A stretch of DNA of 64,000 nt from contig CP136897.1 of the NCBI GenBank assembly GCA_034359265.1, positions 21,756,001-21,820,000 on the forward strand, read 5' to 3'. This DNA is from Canna indica (lineage: Eukaryota > Streptophyta > Magnoliopsida > Zingiberales > Cannaceae). Below are positions 43,422-55,642 of the stretch, piece after piece. The position numbers were made by a program, and so were the translations under genes. Each line of letters begins with the position of its first letter. Positions within the stretch are counted from its first letter, which is position 1. The notes under the pieces are model-generated. The model saw only the letters and a program-made list of their open reading frames with translations, searched no databases and was not told the DNA's origin.

Positions 43422-43600
43422 GATGACTTTGATGCCCGAGAGTGGATCGATGTCGTCGGTGGTTGGGACCACGACCATGTTTATGACTTCGGAGACAGTG
43501 GCCATACGCAAAGTCGTGCTAGGGTCACTTGAGGCACCGCCCCCTCCACTTGCTGGTGAGCGACCCTCCACATAATGGTCTCTGTATAAGAGTTGAAGGA

Positions 43601-44198
43601 GATGCATGCGATGGAGGAAAAAACCATATCGTTAGTTTATTATTTCTTAAGGGTGTTTTGGTTGTATGGAATGGAATCATAAGGAATAAAAATATACAAG
43701 AAATAGGAATATAAAGAATGAAATAGACAATGAATATTATTAACTTATTTGGTTGACATAAGGAATGATATTATTTTATTTGCTTATAATAAGGAATATA
43801 TAATGAATTGAGAGGAAAATGATTAAAATACACTTCTAAAAATATAAAAAAATATTTTTTAATTTATTTTAATTAATAACAATATAATAAAAATATGAAT
43901 TAATGTAAAATAATATATTAACTTAAAATAATAAAAACTATTATTATTTTATTTTCAAAAAAAAATAATTCAATCATAAAAATAATTATTAAAATAATAT
44001 TTAATAATAAATTAATAATTATCTAGTTAAGATATGCAATTATTAAAATTAATTTAAAAATTTAACTTTTATATTCTTATGTAATATTATAAATATTAAA
44101 GGACAATATAGAAAAATATAATAAAAATAAATAAAAAATACTATTCTTTATGTTAAGGTAAGAAATAATATTCACCATTCACGAGGAATAATATTTCT
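43601..44198. other. AT-rich DNA with a MITE-like left end
   Basis: TAA (43648-43650) then GGGTGTTTTGGTTGTATGGAATGG has the form of a Harbinger-type MITE start, followed by AAGGAATA/GGAATGATA repeats. The right terminus was not found. No gene. Confidence 0.35.
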
Positions 44199-44340
44199 TA
44201 GGGGTGAGCATGGACCGGTTAACCGGTCCATTAACATTGGTTTTTGAAAATTATTAACCATAAATCGGTTTATTAACTCTGGTTTCAATTTTTTCGGTTG
44301 GGTTAATCAGTGATTTTCGATTAACCAATAATTTTTTTTT
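44199..44340 (+). mobile_element. One end of a hAT-type MITE
   Basis: TAGGGGTGAGCATGGACC followed by GGTTAACCGGTCC and further GGTTTAT/TTAACC motifs resembles the termini of the complete copies in this window. The other end and a target duplication are missing, so it is truncated. Confidence 0.5.
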
Positions 44341-44768
44341 GTCAAAGATAGTAACCAATAAATTTTTTTAATTATAAAAATAATAATATTTTATAAATTT
44401 CAAAGTCTATTTCAATCGTTAAAAGTACTTTAAAATAAAAAATACAAATTAAACATAATACTTATAAATAAAAAGTCAAAAGAAGGGTAACATCCTTACA
44501 AATAATTACAATATGAATATATCAAAAAAAGAAGAAGATAACATTCTCACAAACAATTGCAATATGAATATGTTCAACATGAAATTAAAATATTTATTTA
44601 GTAAAAATATATATTATAATATTTTAGAGACTTGTATATATCATATTTAAAAAATATATATGATTGGTCAAGTTTTGGATAATGAAATATAATTTAAATA
44701 TATTTTAATGTATTATTTTATATAAGTTTTAGAGACAAAATATAAAAAATTTGTGGTGTAAAAATAAA

Positions 44769-44808
<40 letters not shown>

Positions 44809-44839
44809 GATGGGTTAAAAATTTGGATTGAGAAGTGAG
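44341..44839. other. AT-rich stretch with a (TA)n run
   Basis: No coding sequence. A pure TA microsatellite occupies about 44774-44804. AACAATTGCAATATGAATAT-type phrases repeat near 44505 and 44555. Confidence 0.55.
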
Positions 44840-45130
44840 TCATCGATTTATTCAAAGGGAAACACATTGTCTATAAAAGATTGGTTAAAAATTCTTGGTG
44901 TGGAAGCCAAGATAGTGGAGTAGGTGGTTGGTCGAACCACTATAATCTTTCGATTTTACATTACCTTATTTCTTGGTGCTTATAATTGCTTTTTATATTC
45001 GCTATCGCATATCATTTAGTCGCACTTAATTTGGGTTGAAGTTGGAATTGATTTAAAAGAAATTGAATATATATTAAAATTAACCCAATACTATTTAACC
45101 CTTCCCTTCTAGTATGGGAACTTAAACAAC
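44840..45130 (+). mobile_element. Fragment of a copia-type LTR
   Basis: TTCTTGGTGTGGAAGCC, GATAGTGGAGTAGG and CGAACCACTATAAT occur in the same order as in the 3' part of the copia LTRs (35490-35545). A CCCTTCCCTTCTAGTATGG end matches their CCCCCTCTAGTGTG. It is a diverged relative without its own TSD. Confidence 0.5.
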
Positions 45131-45149
45131 AATCTTAAATTTTTTTAAA

Positions 45150-45940
45150 AATTCATTGACTAATTTAGATTTTTTTGTGATTTTTTGAGAATTTTAAGAT
45201 GTATTTTTATGGTAAAAAATGATCACTTTTGTGAAATTGGTGAAATGTTTAAATAGTTTCGAGAGTTTCACTTTAAAATGATAATTTGACCATAAAAATA
45301 TATCATAAAATGTTCAAAAATCATATAAAAAAACCATCCATAATTTAAAATTATTATGGTTTTTTTTTAATATTTTAGGATACATTTTCATTGTCAAATG
45401 ACAACTTTCATGAATCTTTTTAAACATTTCAACAATTTCACAAAAGTGATCATTTTAATCATGAAAATATATTTTAAAATATTAAAAAAAACATAATAAT
45501 TCTCAATTAATTAATTAAAATTTTTCATTTTAAAAATATTTTTGATGTTTTTTCATTATCAAATGACCACTTTCATGAAACTCTTTAAATATTTCAATAG
45601 TTTTATAAAAGTAGTCATTTTGACCATGAAAATGCATTCTAAAATTTTTTAAAAAATAATCACAATAATTCTAAATTAGTCAACAATTTTTTAAATGATT
45701 TTTTTGAAAATTTTAGGATGAATTTTCTTGGTTAAATTATTACAACTCTTGAAATTATTTAAACATTTTAATCCTTTCACAAAAGTTACTATTTTAATCA
45801 TGAAAATATATCGTAAAATCCTCAAAAATCATAAAAAATTTAAATAAGTGAATGAATTTTTTGTGATTCTTTTAGAGGTTTTAAAATGCATTTTCATAAT
45901 CAAATGACCACTTTATTTGAAACTATTTAAATATTTTTCG
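45150..45940. repeat. Degenerate ~172-bp tandem repeat, copy cluster B (five units)
   Basis: The landmark ATTTTCAT..TCAAATGACCACTTT recurs near 45203, 45384, 45549, 45722 and 45890 (spacing 181, 165, 173, 168). Between copies are the phrases CATTTTAATCATGAAAATAT and TTTTAAAAAATCATAA. Same unit as at 4390-4800. Confidence 0.7.
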
Positions 45941-46850
45941 TACAAGGATATTTTAAATATTTTTTTCAGGAATTTTCCAATATCGAATTTTTGGAAAGAA
46001 AAATTTCCAAATCCGAATTTTTGGGGTCAAAATTCTCAAATTCGAAATCTAGTGCTTTGGATACCTTTTTTATCCTTGGGCCAAAGTCTCTAACCGGTCA
46101 AAAATTTGGTATAATTTTTTTTATATATAATTTTTTTTAAAAAAATAATTTTAATTTTTAAAATATTTTTTATAATAAAAATGAGATATTAGAGGTAAAA
46201 AATATATTTTTAAATTTTCTAATGCATTAGAGATTTTTGGATAAAATTTATAAAATTAATTTAAATTAAAAATTATAAAATATTTTGATGAAAATATTAT
46301 TTTGAATCACAACACATCTATTTTATTTTTTTAAAAAATATTTTATATTTTTTTAAAAAATATTTTATATTTTTTTAAAAAATATTTTATATTTTTTTTA
46401 AATTATAAAATTATTTTGATAGACTCTAGCACACCTTTTATACTATATATATATATATATATATAATTTTATTTTTTTATAATTATAAAATTATTATAAA
46501 TAAAAGTATTTAATTTATTAAAAAAAATTGTGCAAAATTTATAATAATTTTATAATATAAAATATATATTTTAATCGATGATTTTTTTTTTAATAATACA
46601 AAAGATATATTATGATCCCAAAAAATATTTTACATTAAAATATTTCATAATTTTTAATTTATAAATTTGGTACAAAAGTCTATAATAGTTTAGTTTAATT
46701 TTAATTTTAATTTATAGATTTTTATCATAATTTTTTTATATAATTTTATATAATTTATATTATTTTTTTAAAATTCAATTTAAGAAATGGCTGTTTTTTG
46801 AATTTTAAGAATTTATATGGAAAAAAATCTTTATATATATATATAGCTCT
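45941..46850. other. Very AT-rich gene-free DNA with simple repeats
   Basis: A 22-23 bp unit (TTTTTTTAAAAAATATTTTA) is repeated about three times at 46322-46395. A TA run lies at 46441-46464. Paired GAATTTTTGG/CCAAATCCGAATTT phrases near 45975-46040 suggest a decayed insertion. No coding sequence. Confidence 0.55.
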
Positions 46851-47681
46851 AGAGCACATGGCAAATGTCCTTTAAAGAAAACCAAGGAAGGTACGACAGC
46901 ACACACTGGTTCTCGATGCTGCAGGACTTTTTTCCTTTCCAATTATGGTGCTTGCAATCAACAGGCGAAGCAGCCGATCCCTCTATCCGTTCCCTACTCA
47001 TGATTCCCTTTTCAAACCAAGGAAGAAACGTGGTCCATCCTTCACCCCGGTAACCCTAAGACCCCATGTTACCTTCCTCCTTACTCCGGCGTCCCAGTAA
47101 TAAAACTCACGCAGTCACGCCCCCGCTTCTCCACCCACCTTTTAACCTTCCCCACGATGCCCATTAAATTAATCCCAGCTTCCAGAAATGCGCCCGTTAA
47201 TCCACGCCTTCGTTACTAACTTTGGAAACTGATACGTTATCTTCCCATTTTATCACATGACAACGACTTAATTACTTGCCTATTTTTGCCCACAAACGTC
47301 ACGTCCTCTCTCCCTCTCTCTCTCTCTCTCCCACGAAACTGGAATCGTAGTAGCCGTGCGCGCGTCGATCTACAACTCGGGAAAAGGAGACCGAAATATA
47401 TGTGGGAATTTTTGAGGCGGAGAGAAGAGAAGGGGAGAGAGAGTGAGAGCGAGGGAGAGAGAAAGAGAGAGAGAGAGAGAGGGGAGAGAAAATAAAGCGC
47501 TATTAAAGCTGGGAATAATATGTGGCTCAGTTCTCAGGTTGGAGCAGCAGCAGCGGATCCTTATCTCTCTTTCTCTTTCTTACTTTCTCTCACTATTTCC
47601 TTCCTCTTGTTTGTTTCTTTCTTTCTCGAGCTTGTAGTGATGAGGAGGATCAAGTAAAGACGAAGCGCGAGAGGCGAAGTA
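46851..47681 (+). promoter_or_regulatory. Promoter and 5' leader of the SPA-like gene
   Basis: Composition shifts from AT-rich to mixed near 46860. A CT run (47308-47330) and a GA run (about 47430-47490) lie upstream of the start, followed by a pyrimidine-rich leader (47560-47620). GA/CT tracts of this kind are common in plant core promoters. No clear TATA box was fixed; the ATG at 47682 is the first in frame with the conserved protein. Confidence 0.5.
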
Positions 47682-50600
47682 ATGTGCGGCACGGACAACG
47701 CGCCTGCAGGACCCAGCGGGAGCCCCCGGGGCACGTCCAGGGACGAGGACGCCGCGGAGGAGGACGAGGCAGCGGATCGGCAGCATGGCCGCCCGCCGGG
47801 CTCCCCCCCTCCGGATGAGGTGGTTGGGGCTGCTGCGGCGGCGGAGGGGGAGGTTAGCTTGCGGGAATGGGTCGACCAGCCCGGGAGGGCGGTGAACCTC
47901 CTACAGTGCCTGCACATCTTTCGGCAGATCGTTCAGGCAGTGGACGCGGCGCACGCGCAGGGCGTCGTCGTCGGAAGCGTCCGCCCCTCCTGCTTCGTCA
48001 TGTCTTCCCTCGACCTCATCTCCTTCATCGAATCCGCTTCCTGCTCCTCCTCCGACGCCGACGATGATGCCCCGCGGGATGACTCTCCCCGGGGTGCTTC
48101 GGACCCGCCGGCGGTCCCGCAGGAGCCGAGGGAGGGCGGCGCGGGCGCGGAAGTCGACGCGACGGCGTTCCCGATGAGGAGGGTCTTGCAGATGGAGGCC
48201 GTGTGGTACACGAGCCCGGAGGAAGCCGCCGGGAAACCGGCTACATTTGCTTCGGATGTCTACCGATTGGGTGTTCTTCTTTTCGAGGTCGGGAGATATA
48301 TCTGTCTTTTCTTCGTCCTTTTTCTTGCATTTGATGTTCTTGTTTCGGCGGCTGATTGAGATGGGCTTGCCATGTTTGCAGCTGTTCTACTCGTTCGACT
48401 CGTTGGATGAGAAGCTTATGTCGATGTCCAACTTGAGGCATCGAGTTCTTCCGCCACAGATACTGCTCAAGTGGCCCAAGGAAGCTTCCTGCTGCCTGTG
48501 GCTGTTGCATCCTCACCCGGACAGCCGGCCGAAGATGAGGTCTGTCTCCTGCTCTTTTGGAACCTCAGTTTCTGAATCTTTCCTCTTTTCAATTATTCTT
48601 AATATTTCAGTTGTTTTCTATTTATTTTTTAAAAAAATCTTAGGTCACTCTGATGTTGCAACACCTTTTGATTTTGGATTCTTCTGAAATCGTTCATGGC
48701 AATGTTCCTTTTTCATATAAAAAAATGTGTACTTGGAAGGTCGTCGTAAGTCTTCATGCTCCATATGACACATAATAATAGCTCAGGCAAAAAAATGACT
48801 AGGGGACTAATATATTGTATATGATTGATCATTGATCATGTCTCGAGTATACTGAGAAAGTGGAGGGTGTCTAGAGGATAGTACAATGACTCAATGAGGG
48901 AGGAAATGCTTCGTTTCATTCTCCAAAAGTAAAAAGTATAAAAATGCCTTTGAAACTTGCGAGGATCTAGGAGGAGTTCGAAGGGGGTACATAACAACAT
49001 GGACTTCGGACCGAGTTCATTAAATGAGGTTTTCAGAAAATGACAAAATGTGGCTGGATTTGTAACTTTTACCAAATAAAAAAAGGAACAAGTGGGAGAA
49101 AAGTATTATACATATACATAGATATAAATGTGCTTATTTTTGCAACTTTGAGCATTGCTGCATATGTAGATCATTTTCATTCCATTCATTACATATGAAT
49201 ATACAGTTTAAGATTATTATTATTTTTTTTTTGAAGAAAGGACCACTTAATCTGCTTTAATTATTTTAATCCTTTCATTTGTTGGTATGTATGTTTAGTT
49301 ACAATTTAAATATTTTGTTGTGTCCTTGCCCTACTACTTATTGCTACTCTCTTTTCTGTAGAAACATATTTTAAGTTGTGATTTCTTCAATCATTATACT
49401 CATTGTTCAGGTGACATACATCTGGCAATTAAGCATTTAATTGCTTTATTTCCCATTAGTTTGTGTATTCCAAGTTTCAGCATGCATGCTTAATTGAGAT
49501 AGGATGCTTCAAATTAGTAATAATTTGGATGCAACATCACTTCAATATAAAATTTGACTTAATATAGCTTTCTTTTCAGTTGGCATAAGACTTGTGCTAT
49601 TTGGCTTGAAGACTTTTCGAAGTTATATGATTGTGGAAGGCTTCTATAAAATAAATATGATTGTGAAAGGCCGATGTTAGATTTCTTGAACTTGAACTGA
49701 GATCTTGAATGAAAGAAGAAGAAGAGAAGAAGAATCGTAGTAAAGAACACAAGAAGAGAAGAAGAAGACTAAGAGAGAAGATGATTAAGAGAGAAAGAAA
49801 AGAGATCTTTATTTGAATAGATTCTTGCTTCACTTTTACATGACTCTATCTTCACCTTATATACCTATTTCAGTTACATCCGAAAATTACAATTAAACCC
49901 CTCACAAAAATGACAATAAACTCCTCACAATATTAGTTATTGCATCTCTACTTACAAAAGAGTAAAAAGTGAAAATGTAATAGGAAAGAAATGTTTATCT
50001 AGTAATGTAGATCCATAACATCCGACAAATAGAAGAATTGCAGAGATGGCATGCTTAATTAAGTGCTCTTGAAGTGCTTTGCGGTAGACAGATTGTTCCA
50101 AAAACATGGCAAGACTGGATTAATGCTCTAAAGGACCCAGGAATGTTCAGTGATTTGGGAACTTATGATTTTAGGGTACTTCTGAAGCATTGTGGATCAA
50201 ATAATAACCTAGATTACAGTGGTATGGGTGGATAATGGGTGATCTAGTGATTTTGGATAGAGGAATTTGGTAGGGAGAGAGAAGGATGTAAGGGTAATGG
50301 AGCGATGCACCAATGTCTTGTTTGGTAGGCATGAAGGAAGGAAAGGGAGGGAGTGTCTTTTTTTTTCTATATACCATATTACCTTCTCCACTACTCTCTC
50401 TCCTTTTCTCTCCCTCCCCCTCACTAAGAAACTACCAAGGGCTTCCAAACAAAAATGTTCTTATCAGAATCACAATAAGGGAAAATTAATGAATCTAACC
50501 CAAACTATAGTGAAATTAACGAATCTAACCCAATTTTTAATTTGTATCAAATCTAACTTGAAGTTTCGAATTAATACCAATTATATCCCATCATCAAGTT

Positions 50601-53600
50601 GTTGTTAATGAATTTGTTAGGTGCTGACGTGGCATCCTAGTCAATAACTAATATATTAGTTGTTGTCAAGTCATATTAATAAGCAGATAGTAGGGGAGTT
50701 TGGGTGGGGATGGATGTCAAGTTAGGATTTTGTGTATTTTTTTTTAATTTTCGATTGTTGGCTTGTGTATATGAGTATTAAAAATCAATATATTAGTTGA
50801 TAATTGGGATGCCACATCAGCAACTAACGGTTTCATTAATATCAACTTGACAATAGGATATAATTGGTGTTAATTCGAAACATCGGGTTAGATTTGATGC
50901 AAATTAAAAGTTGGGTTAGATTCGTTAATTTCGTTATAGTTTGGGTTAGATTCATTAATTTTCCCTCACAATAAACATAACCTGAGCAAGCCTACGGTAA
51001 AATGTGATACTGGATATTAATCTTCCATTTATGCTTCATGTGGTTCTGGGGAAGATTCTCATGGATAAGATGCGATGGTTTGGAGAGATAGATTAGATGG
51101 GCTTTTCTCTAAGTTTAGTTTGACTGGGTTTGGTGCAAAGCCCTCATTTGTTATTTTTGACATTAATAAAATCCTGCACCTAGGTACAACCAGCAGTTGG
51201 CAAATCAATTTTTCTATTAACAGTTATATTTGCCAATGCTATATGCGTGGTTCTTATTCATCCAACATATGGTGGTAGTTAATATTGAATTTGATTTAGA
51301 ACTTTTTATAAGTCTTGACTGCATTTTCTTGTATGGAATTATTCAATTTTTGACCTTTTGCTGATGAAAATGTACAGTGGGGTGTTACAAAGTGAGTTCC
51401 TCAATCAACCAAAGGATAGTCTGGAGGAGCGAGATGCAGCGATGAAGTTAAGAGAAGAGATGGAGGATCAAGAATTATTACTGGATTTTCTTTTACATTT
51501 GCAACGAAAAAAGAAAGAAAATTGTGATCAGTTGCAGAATACTATCCAATTTCTTTCTGCTGACATAGAGGAGGTCCTACACAAACAATCAATCCTCAAA
51601 AAGAAGTCAGATCAAGAAATGGGAAAGGCTGAGCATTCAGCAAGAGGAATGTTAGATGAACCTCTACTGTGTTCTGTAAAGGATGAGCATTCATTCAACT
51701 TTGACTCTCGAAAACGCTTGAAATCTGACCATCTGAGTTATACACAAGACGAGCATTACAATGTTGATTCTGAATCTCAAAGATCAGAAGGTCAGCATAG
51801 TCAGGAAAATCCAATATCAAAGAGCTCAAGGTTGATGAAGAACTTTAGAAAGTTGGAGGCAGTTTATTTTTCTACAAGATGCAGGACAATTAAACCATCA
51901 GGGCTAGGAAACAAATCCATTCAAGTTATCAATGGTGGTAGAAGGTCAAGGGTGAGGACCGAGGGAAGTTCAGTTGATGATGGGAATTATAAGGAAGCAA
52001 ATGTTGGTCGGAGAAGAAATGACTGGATAAGCCCTTTTCTTGAGGGCATGTGCAAATATCTAGCATTCAGTAAGTTGAAAGTTAGAGCTGACCTTAAGCA
52101 AGGTGATCTGCTGAATTCAATGAATTTAGTATGTTCCATGGGTTTTGACCGAGATAAAGAATTCTTTGCTACTGCTGGCGTAAACAAGAAAGTTAAGATT
52201 TTTGAATGTGACACGATTCGTAATGGAGATCGTGACATTCATTATCCAGTAGTCGAAATGACAAATACTTCAAAAATAAGCTGTATTTGTTGGAACAGTT
52301 ATATCAAAAGCCATATAGCCTTGAGTGATTTTGAGGGTGTTGTACAGGTATTTCTTCTCGTTAATATAACAGTTATAACTCTTTTTCAATATTCTATGTA
52401 AAGCTAACTCAGTCATGTCAGGCGTGGGATGCTACAAGGAATCAAGTTTTTGCAGAAATGAGGGAGCATGAGAAACGGGTATGGTCTGTTGACTTTTCTG
52501 TGGCAGATCCTACAAAATTGGCTAGTGCTAGTGATGATGGTGCTGTGAAGATATGGAATATCAATCAGGCAATTCTATTCTTGCACTTGGTGTATGTCTG
52601 CTTTTGAACTACATATACCACAGTAATCAATTTGGTATTTGTGATGATGACTTTTTCATTTAATGCGTGCTAACTGATGTCTATCAAATTATTGTTCTTT
52701 CAGGCTGGAAGCATTTGTACTATCAGAACTAAGGCAAATGTCTGCTCTGTTCACTTCCAACCTAATTCTGCATATGCACTTGCAATTGGTTCAGCAGATC
52801 ACAAGATCTACTGTTATGATCTCCGTAATCTGAGGCTACCTTGTTTTACACTAGATGACCACGCGAAGACAGTGAGCTATGTTAAGTACCTGGATCCATC
52901 AACTATTGTATCTGCCTCCACTGATAATACATTGAAGCTTTGGGACTTGTCAGCAAGTGCGTCAGGGATAATAAAAAATCCTCTTCAGACTTTCACAGGG
53001 CATGCGAACATAAAGGTAAACTATCTTGTTAAAATATTCCTAAGCATGCTCTGTGGCTTTTTTGTCGGCACTTTACATTTTTGATTCTTCCATATTTAAG
53101 GAGGTGTCGTGTCTTTATATATAGCTTTATTTATTGGCCTTAGAATAGGTTCTTCATTAGGATTTCACATCATAGTCAAAAATTCTTACTAAAGAGTTGC
53201 ATATCCTGCATAGTGAAAGTTTTGAAACATTTTCTAATAGAATATCTTTTCCATCATAATTGAAATCTATAGAACATTATATTCGCAGCATCTGCCACCT
53301 TACTTGAATTCGCGGTTTTTAATTCTCATGTTGGCGCAGTATATACTTCTGCATATAGAATAATATATTTAACTTAGATACAGGATGGATTAGTCACCTG
53401 AAGCTGTGGCATTATTAGTTTGATCTCATTGCTGATACACTTAATTCGGATTTTATAAGATTTTGACTCATCAGAAAAAAATGCAGATTCTACAATGTTC
53501 TTTGAAGCGTGACAGCCTTGACTTTCCTCCATATTCTATTCCATGTTTAATCAGTTCTGCTACTCTTTTTTCCCAGAATTTTGTCGGCCTTTCTATTTCT

Positions 53601-54352
53601 GATGGATATATTGCTACCGGCTCCGAAACAAATGAGGTATGTGAATACCTTACTGAAGCTTAAAACCATGAGTTTTATTTTAGTATTTTTCTGATCTATA
53701 AACCAAGAGTCTGGAGCTTGAATGAAAACTGTCTGCATGATCACCATCAGTTCCGAATTAACAAATATGTTTGCCAGTGAGTTCAAGGAATTCAATTAGT
53801 GATGTCATTTTCATTCAACTGATATGGTATATAAAAGGATTAGTAATGTTGAATGGGAAACTCTGGATAACTTCTAGCCGCCATGATGAAGTGTCAATAG
53901 TAGAAGACTGCATAACTGGGTTTTTTTCAAGTTATTGTCATTTGTCTAAACTTGACAACTTATAAGAATGCGAGACTTGGTAGTAGCTCAAGGCCTTCAA
54001 TACATGCTATAATTGGGATATTATCATTTAACCAAAAAAATATTATCTATGATTCGCTAGGTAAAAAGATGAAGTCTACTTTGGATGCCAAGTTCTTAAT
54101 TAGTTTTTTGCTTTGTTTCTATGCTGTAATATATTAATCATCTTCTTTTATGACTTGAATCAGGTTTTTGTTTACTACAAAGCTTTTCCTATGCCGGTTT
54201 TGTCATACAAATTCAGCATCACAGACGTCATGACTGGAAAGGACGTCGATGACACATCGCAATTTATTTCATCTGTCTGCTGGCGAGGCCAGACTTCGAC
54301 GTTGCTCGCTGCAAGTTCCAACGGGAACATTAAACTCTTGGAGATGGTTTAA
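47682..54352 (+). CDS. SPA3: SPA3/SPA4-type SUPPRESSOR OF PHYA-105-like protein
   Basis: Seven exons chain in phase: 47682-48287, 48382-48539, 51378-52347, 52422-52568, 52704-53015, 53577-53636 and 54164-54352, giving 813 residues (Arabidopsis SPA3/SPA4 are about 800-850). Order: acidic N-terminus, kinase-like region ([71 protein letters not shown]), coiled coil ([16 protein letters not shown], about residues 270-340), and a C-terminal WD40 propeller ([69 protein letters not shown]). SPA proteins join COP1 in a nuclear ubiquitin ligase that degrades light-signalling factors. The N-terminal part is too short for SPA1/SPA2, hence SPA3/4. Intron 4 begins with GC. Intron 2 (2.8 kb) holds two insertions. 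Confidence 0.93.
49675..50020 (-). mobile_element. Probable short solo LTR in SPA intron 2
   Basis: TGTTAGATTTC...CATAACA (TGTTA/TAACA inverted ends), 346 bp, flanked by GCCGA (49670-49674) and TCCGA (50021-50025), 4 of 5. It is purine-rich (GAAGAAGA) at the left and has TTATATACC in its middle. No internal domain; strand is not really determinable. It may be a TRIM-type or copia solo LTR. Confidence 0.5.
50479..50965. mobile_element. Mutator-like MITE (487 bp) in SPA intron 2
   Basis: Long inverted ends starting GGGAAAATTAATGAATCTAA and a perfect 9-bp duplication TCACAATAA (50470-50478 and 50966-50974). Inner parts also pair (CTGACGTGGCATCC against GGGATGCCACATCAG; AATATATTAGTT on both sides), so nearly the entire element folds back. 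No ORF. Confidence 0.93.
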
Positions 54353-54871
54353 TATTTATTATCCATATCTAAGAATTTATATTCATCTCTTTGTGGAGAA
54401 GCACAAACAAAAATCATGGCTACCAAAGAGGGAGTGGTAGGAAGAACAAATTAAGCTACCAAAACTTGTGTATTTTAGATCTAGGAAGATGTTAATTAGC
54501 ACATTAATTGTATCATAAAAGGAAAAGAAAGAAGGGAGAGACCAAGAGGGGGTGGTTTATGTACATCATCATTGTCTTGAGGAAAGTATAAATATATAGT
54601 CAATTATACAGCTTTTCAACATAATGTCTGCCCATGATTCAAAGTTTTCTTCTCAGTGCTAATCTGCAATTTGGTATTCTCTTTTTGAGAAACATTATGT
54701 TCACCAAATCATCAAATTGATTAAGGAGTTTTGACCAAAGTCATTAACAATTAATATAACAGCAATTAACACATAATTTGAGGTTTTTATATCTATATAT
54801 CTATATATTTCATAAATACATTGAATGGGATATTTGCTATGTACTAAAATTGCACATATATATATATATAT
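54353..54871. other. SPA 3' flank
   Basis: Probable 3' untranslated region and terminator region; AATAAA-like signals are not distinct. Several AT-rich runs including (TA)n near 54856-54871. No further gene. Confidence 0.5.
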
Positions 54872-55642
54872 AAGTGCAGATTTGATCATATAAGTTTTTA
54901 ATTTTTTGAACTTTGGTCCTATAAGTTTGCTCTGTAGTACAGATTTGGTTCTATCTGTGACGGTCCGTTAACTCTTCATCAATATGAATTAACGCCGTTC
55001 ATACACGTTGACATATTTGGTCTTATAAGTTTCATTTTAAAATTTTTAGTCATATATGTTTGCCCCGTATAATAGATTTGGTCATATATGCTTGCCCCGT
55101 AGCGCAGATTTAGTCATATCCGCGACGGTCAATTAACTCTTCATCTATGAAAAAATAAACGACGTTATGTCCATGTTGACGGGGTTAATAGACCGTCATG
55201 GATATGACCAAATCGATATGACAGACCAAATAGATTTGCTCTGTAACATATATAAGTTTGCTTCGTAACATAGATTTGGTCCCATTCATGACGGTCTATT
55301 AACTCTGTCAATATAGACATAACGCCGTTTTTTTTTGTGGACGGAGAGTTAACGGACCATCACGAATATGATCAATTTGTTCTATGAGGCAAATATATAG
55401 GACAAAATCTGTGCTACGGGGCAAACATATATGACTGAAAATTTCGAAATGAAACTTATAAGACTAAATATGTTAACGTGTATGAACGGCGTTAGTCCAC
55501 ATTGATGGAAAATTAACGGACCGTCACAGATAAGACCAAATATGTACTACATAGTAAACTTACAGGACCGAAAAATACCAAAATGAAACTTATATGACCA
55601 AAGTCTAAAAAATTGAAAACTTATAGAACCAAATCTGCACTT
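54872..55642. mobile_element. Large foldback element (771 bp)
   Basis: AAGTGCAGATTTG...CAAATCTGCACTT ends continue as AAGTTTTTAATTTTTTGAAC against its inverse on the right. Within each arm a module with GACGGTCCGTTAACTCT and AACGCCGTT repeats in both orientations. Flanks are TA-rich so the duplication cannot be defined. It resembles the foldback at 25210 in architecture but not in sequence. Confidence 0.8.

Larger units (their letters stand above)
26660..43600 (+). mobile_element. Older, degenerate CACTA (En/Spm) element, split by two insertions
   Basis: Three blocks (26660-28193, 35680-36226, 43422-about 43600) align in order with the 3' half of the younger CACTA element (about 40230-42490). 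They cover the tnp2 C-terminus and then the exons of the second gene. The gaps are exactly a copia element (28194-35679) and the younger CACTA (36227-43421). Neither terminus of the old element remains: the left part stops inside tnp2 near 26660 and the right part inside the last exon of the second gene near 43600. Confidence 0.8.
27630..43600 (+). pseudogene. Second CACTA gene (tnpA/Transposase_24-like), old copy in three pieces
   Basis: Pieces at 27630-28193, 35680-36226 and 43422-43600 match the exons of the gene at 41196-42739 of the younger element: RRYMHGA near 27965, the ARYTW-type block near 28135, WITPDVWD near 35785 and a final-exon piece near 43425. The copia element entered at the sequence homologous to ATTTCCCG (41745), and the young CACTA entered the last exon. 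Numerous stops are present. A canonical donor GAG|GTACGT is kept here where the younger copy has GAG|GCACGT. Confidence 0.75.

Noticed and set aside
44774..44804. (TA)n run as a possible origin or promoter
   Set aside because: Several similar TA runs occur in the window, with no gene or element start attached.
47561..48211. Minus-strand ORFs opposite the first SPA exon
   Set aside because: They are shadows of the GC-rich SPA exon on the plus strand, whose protein is conserved.
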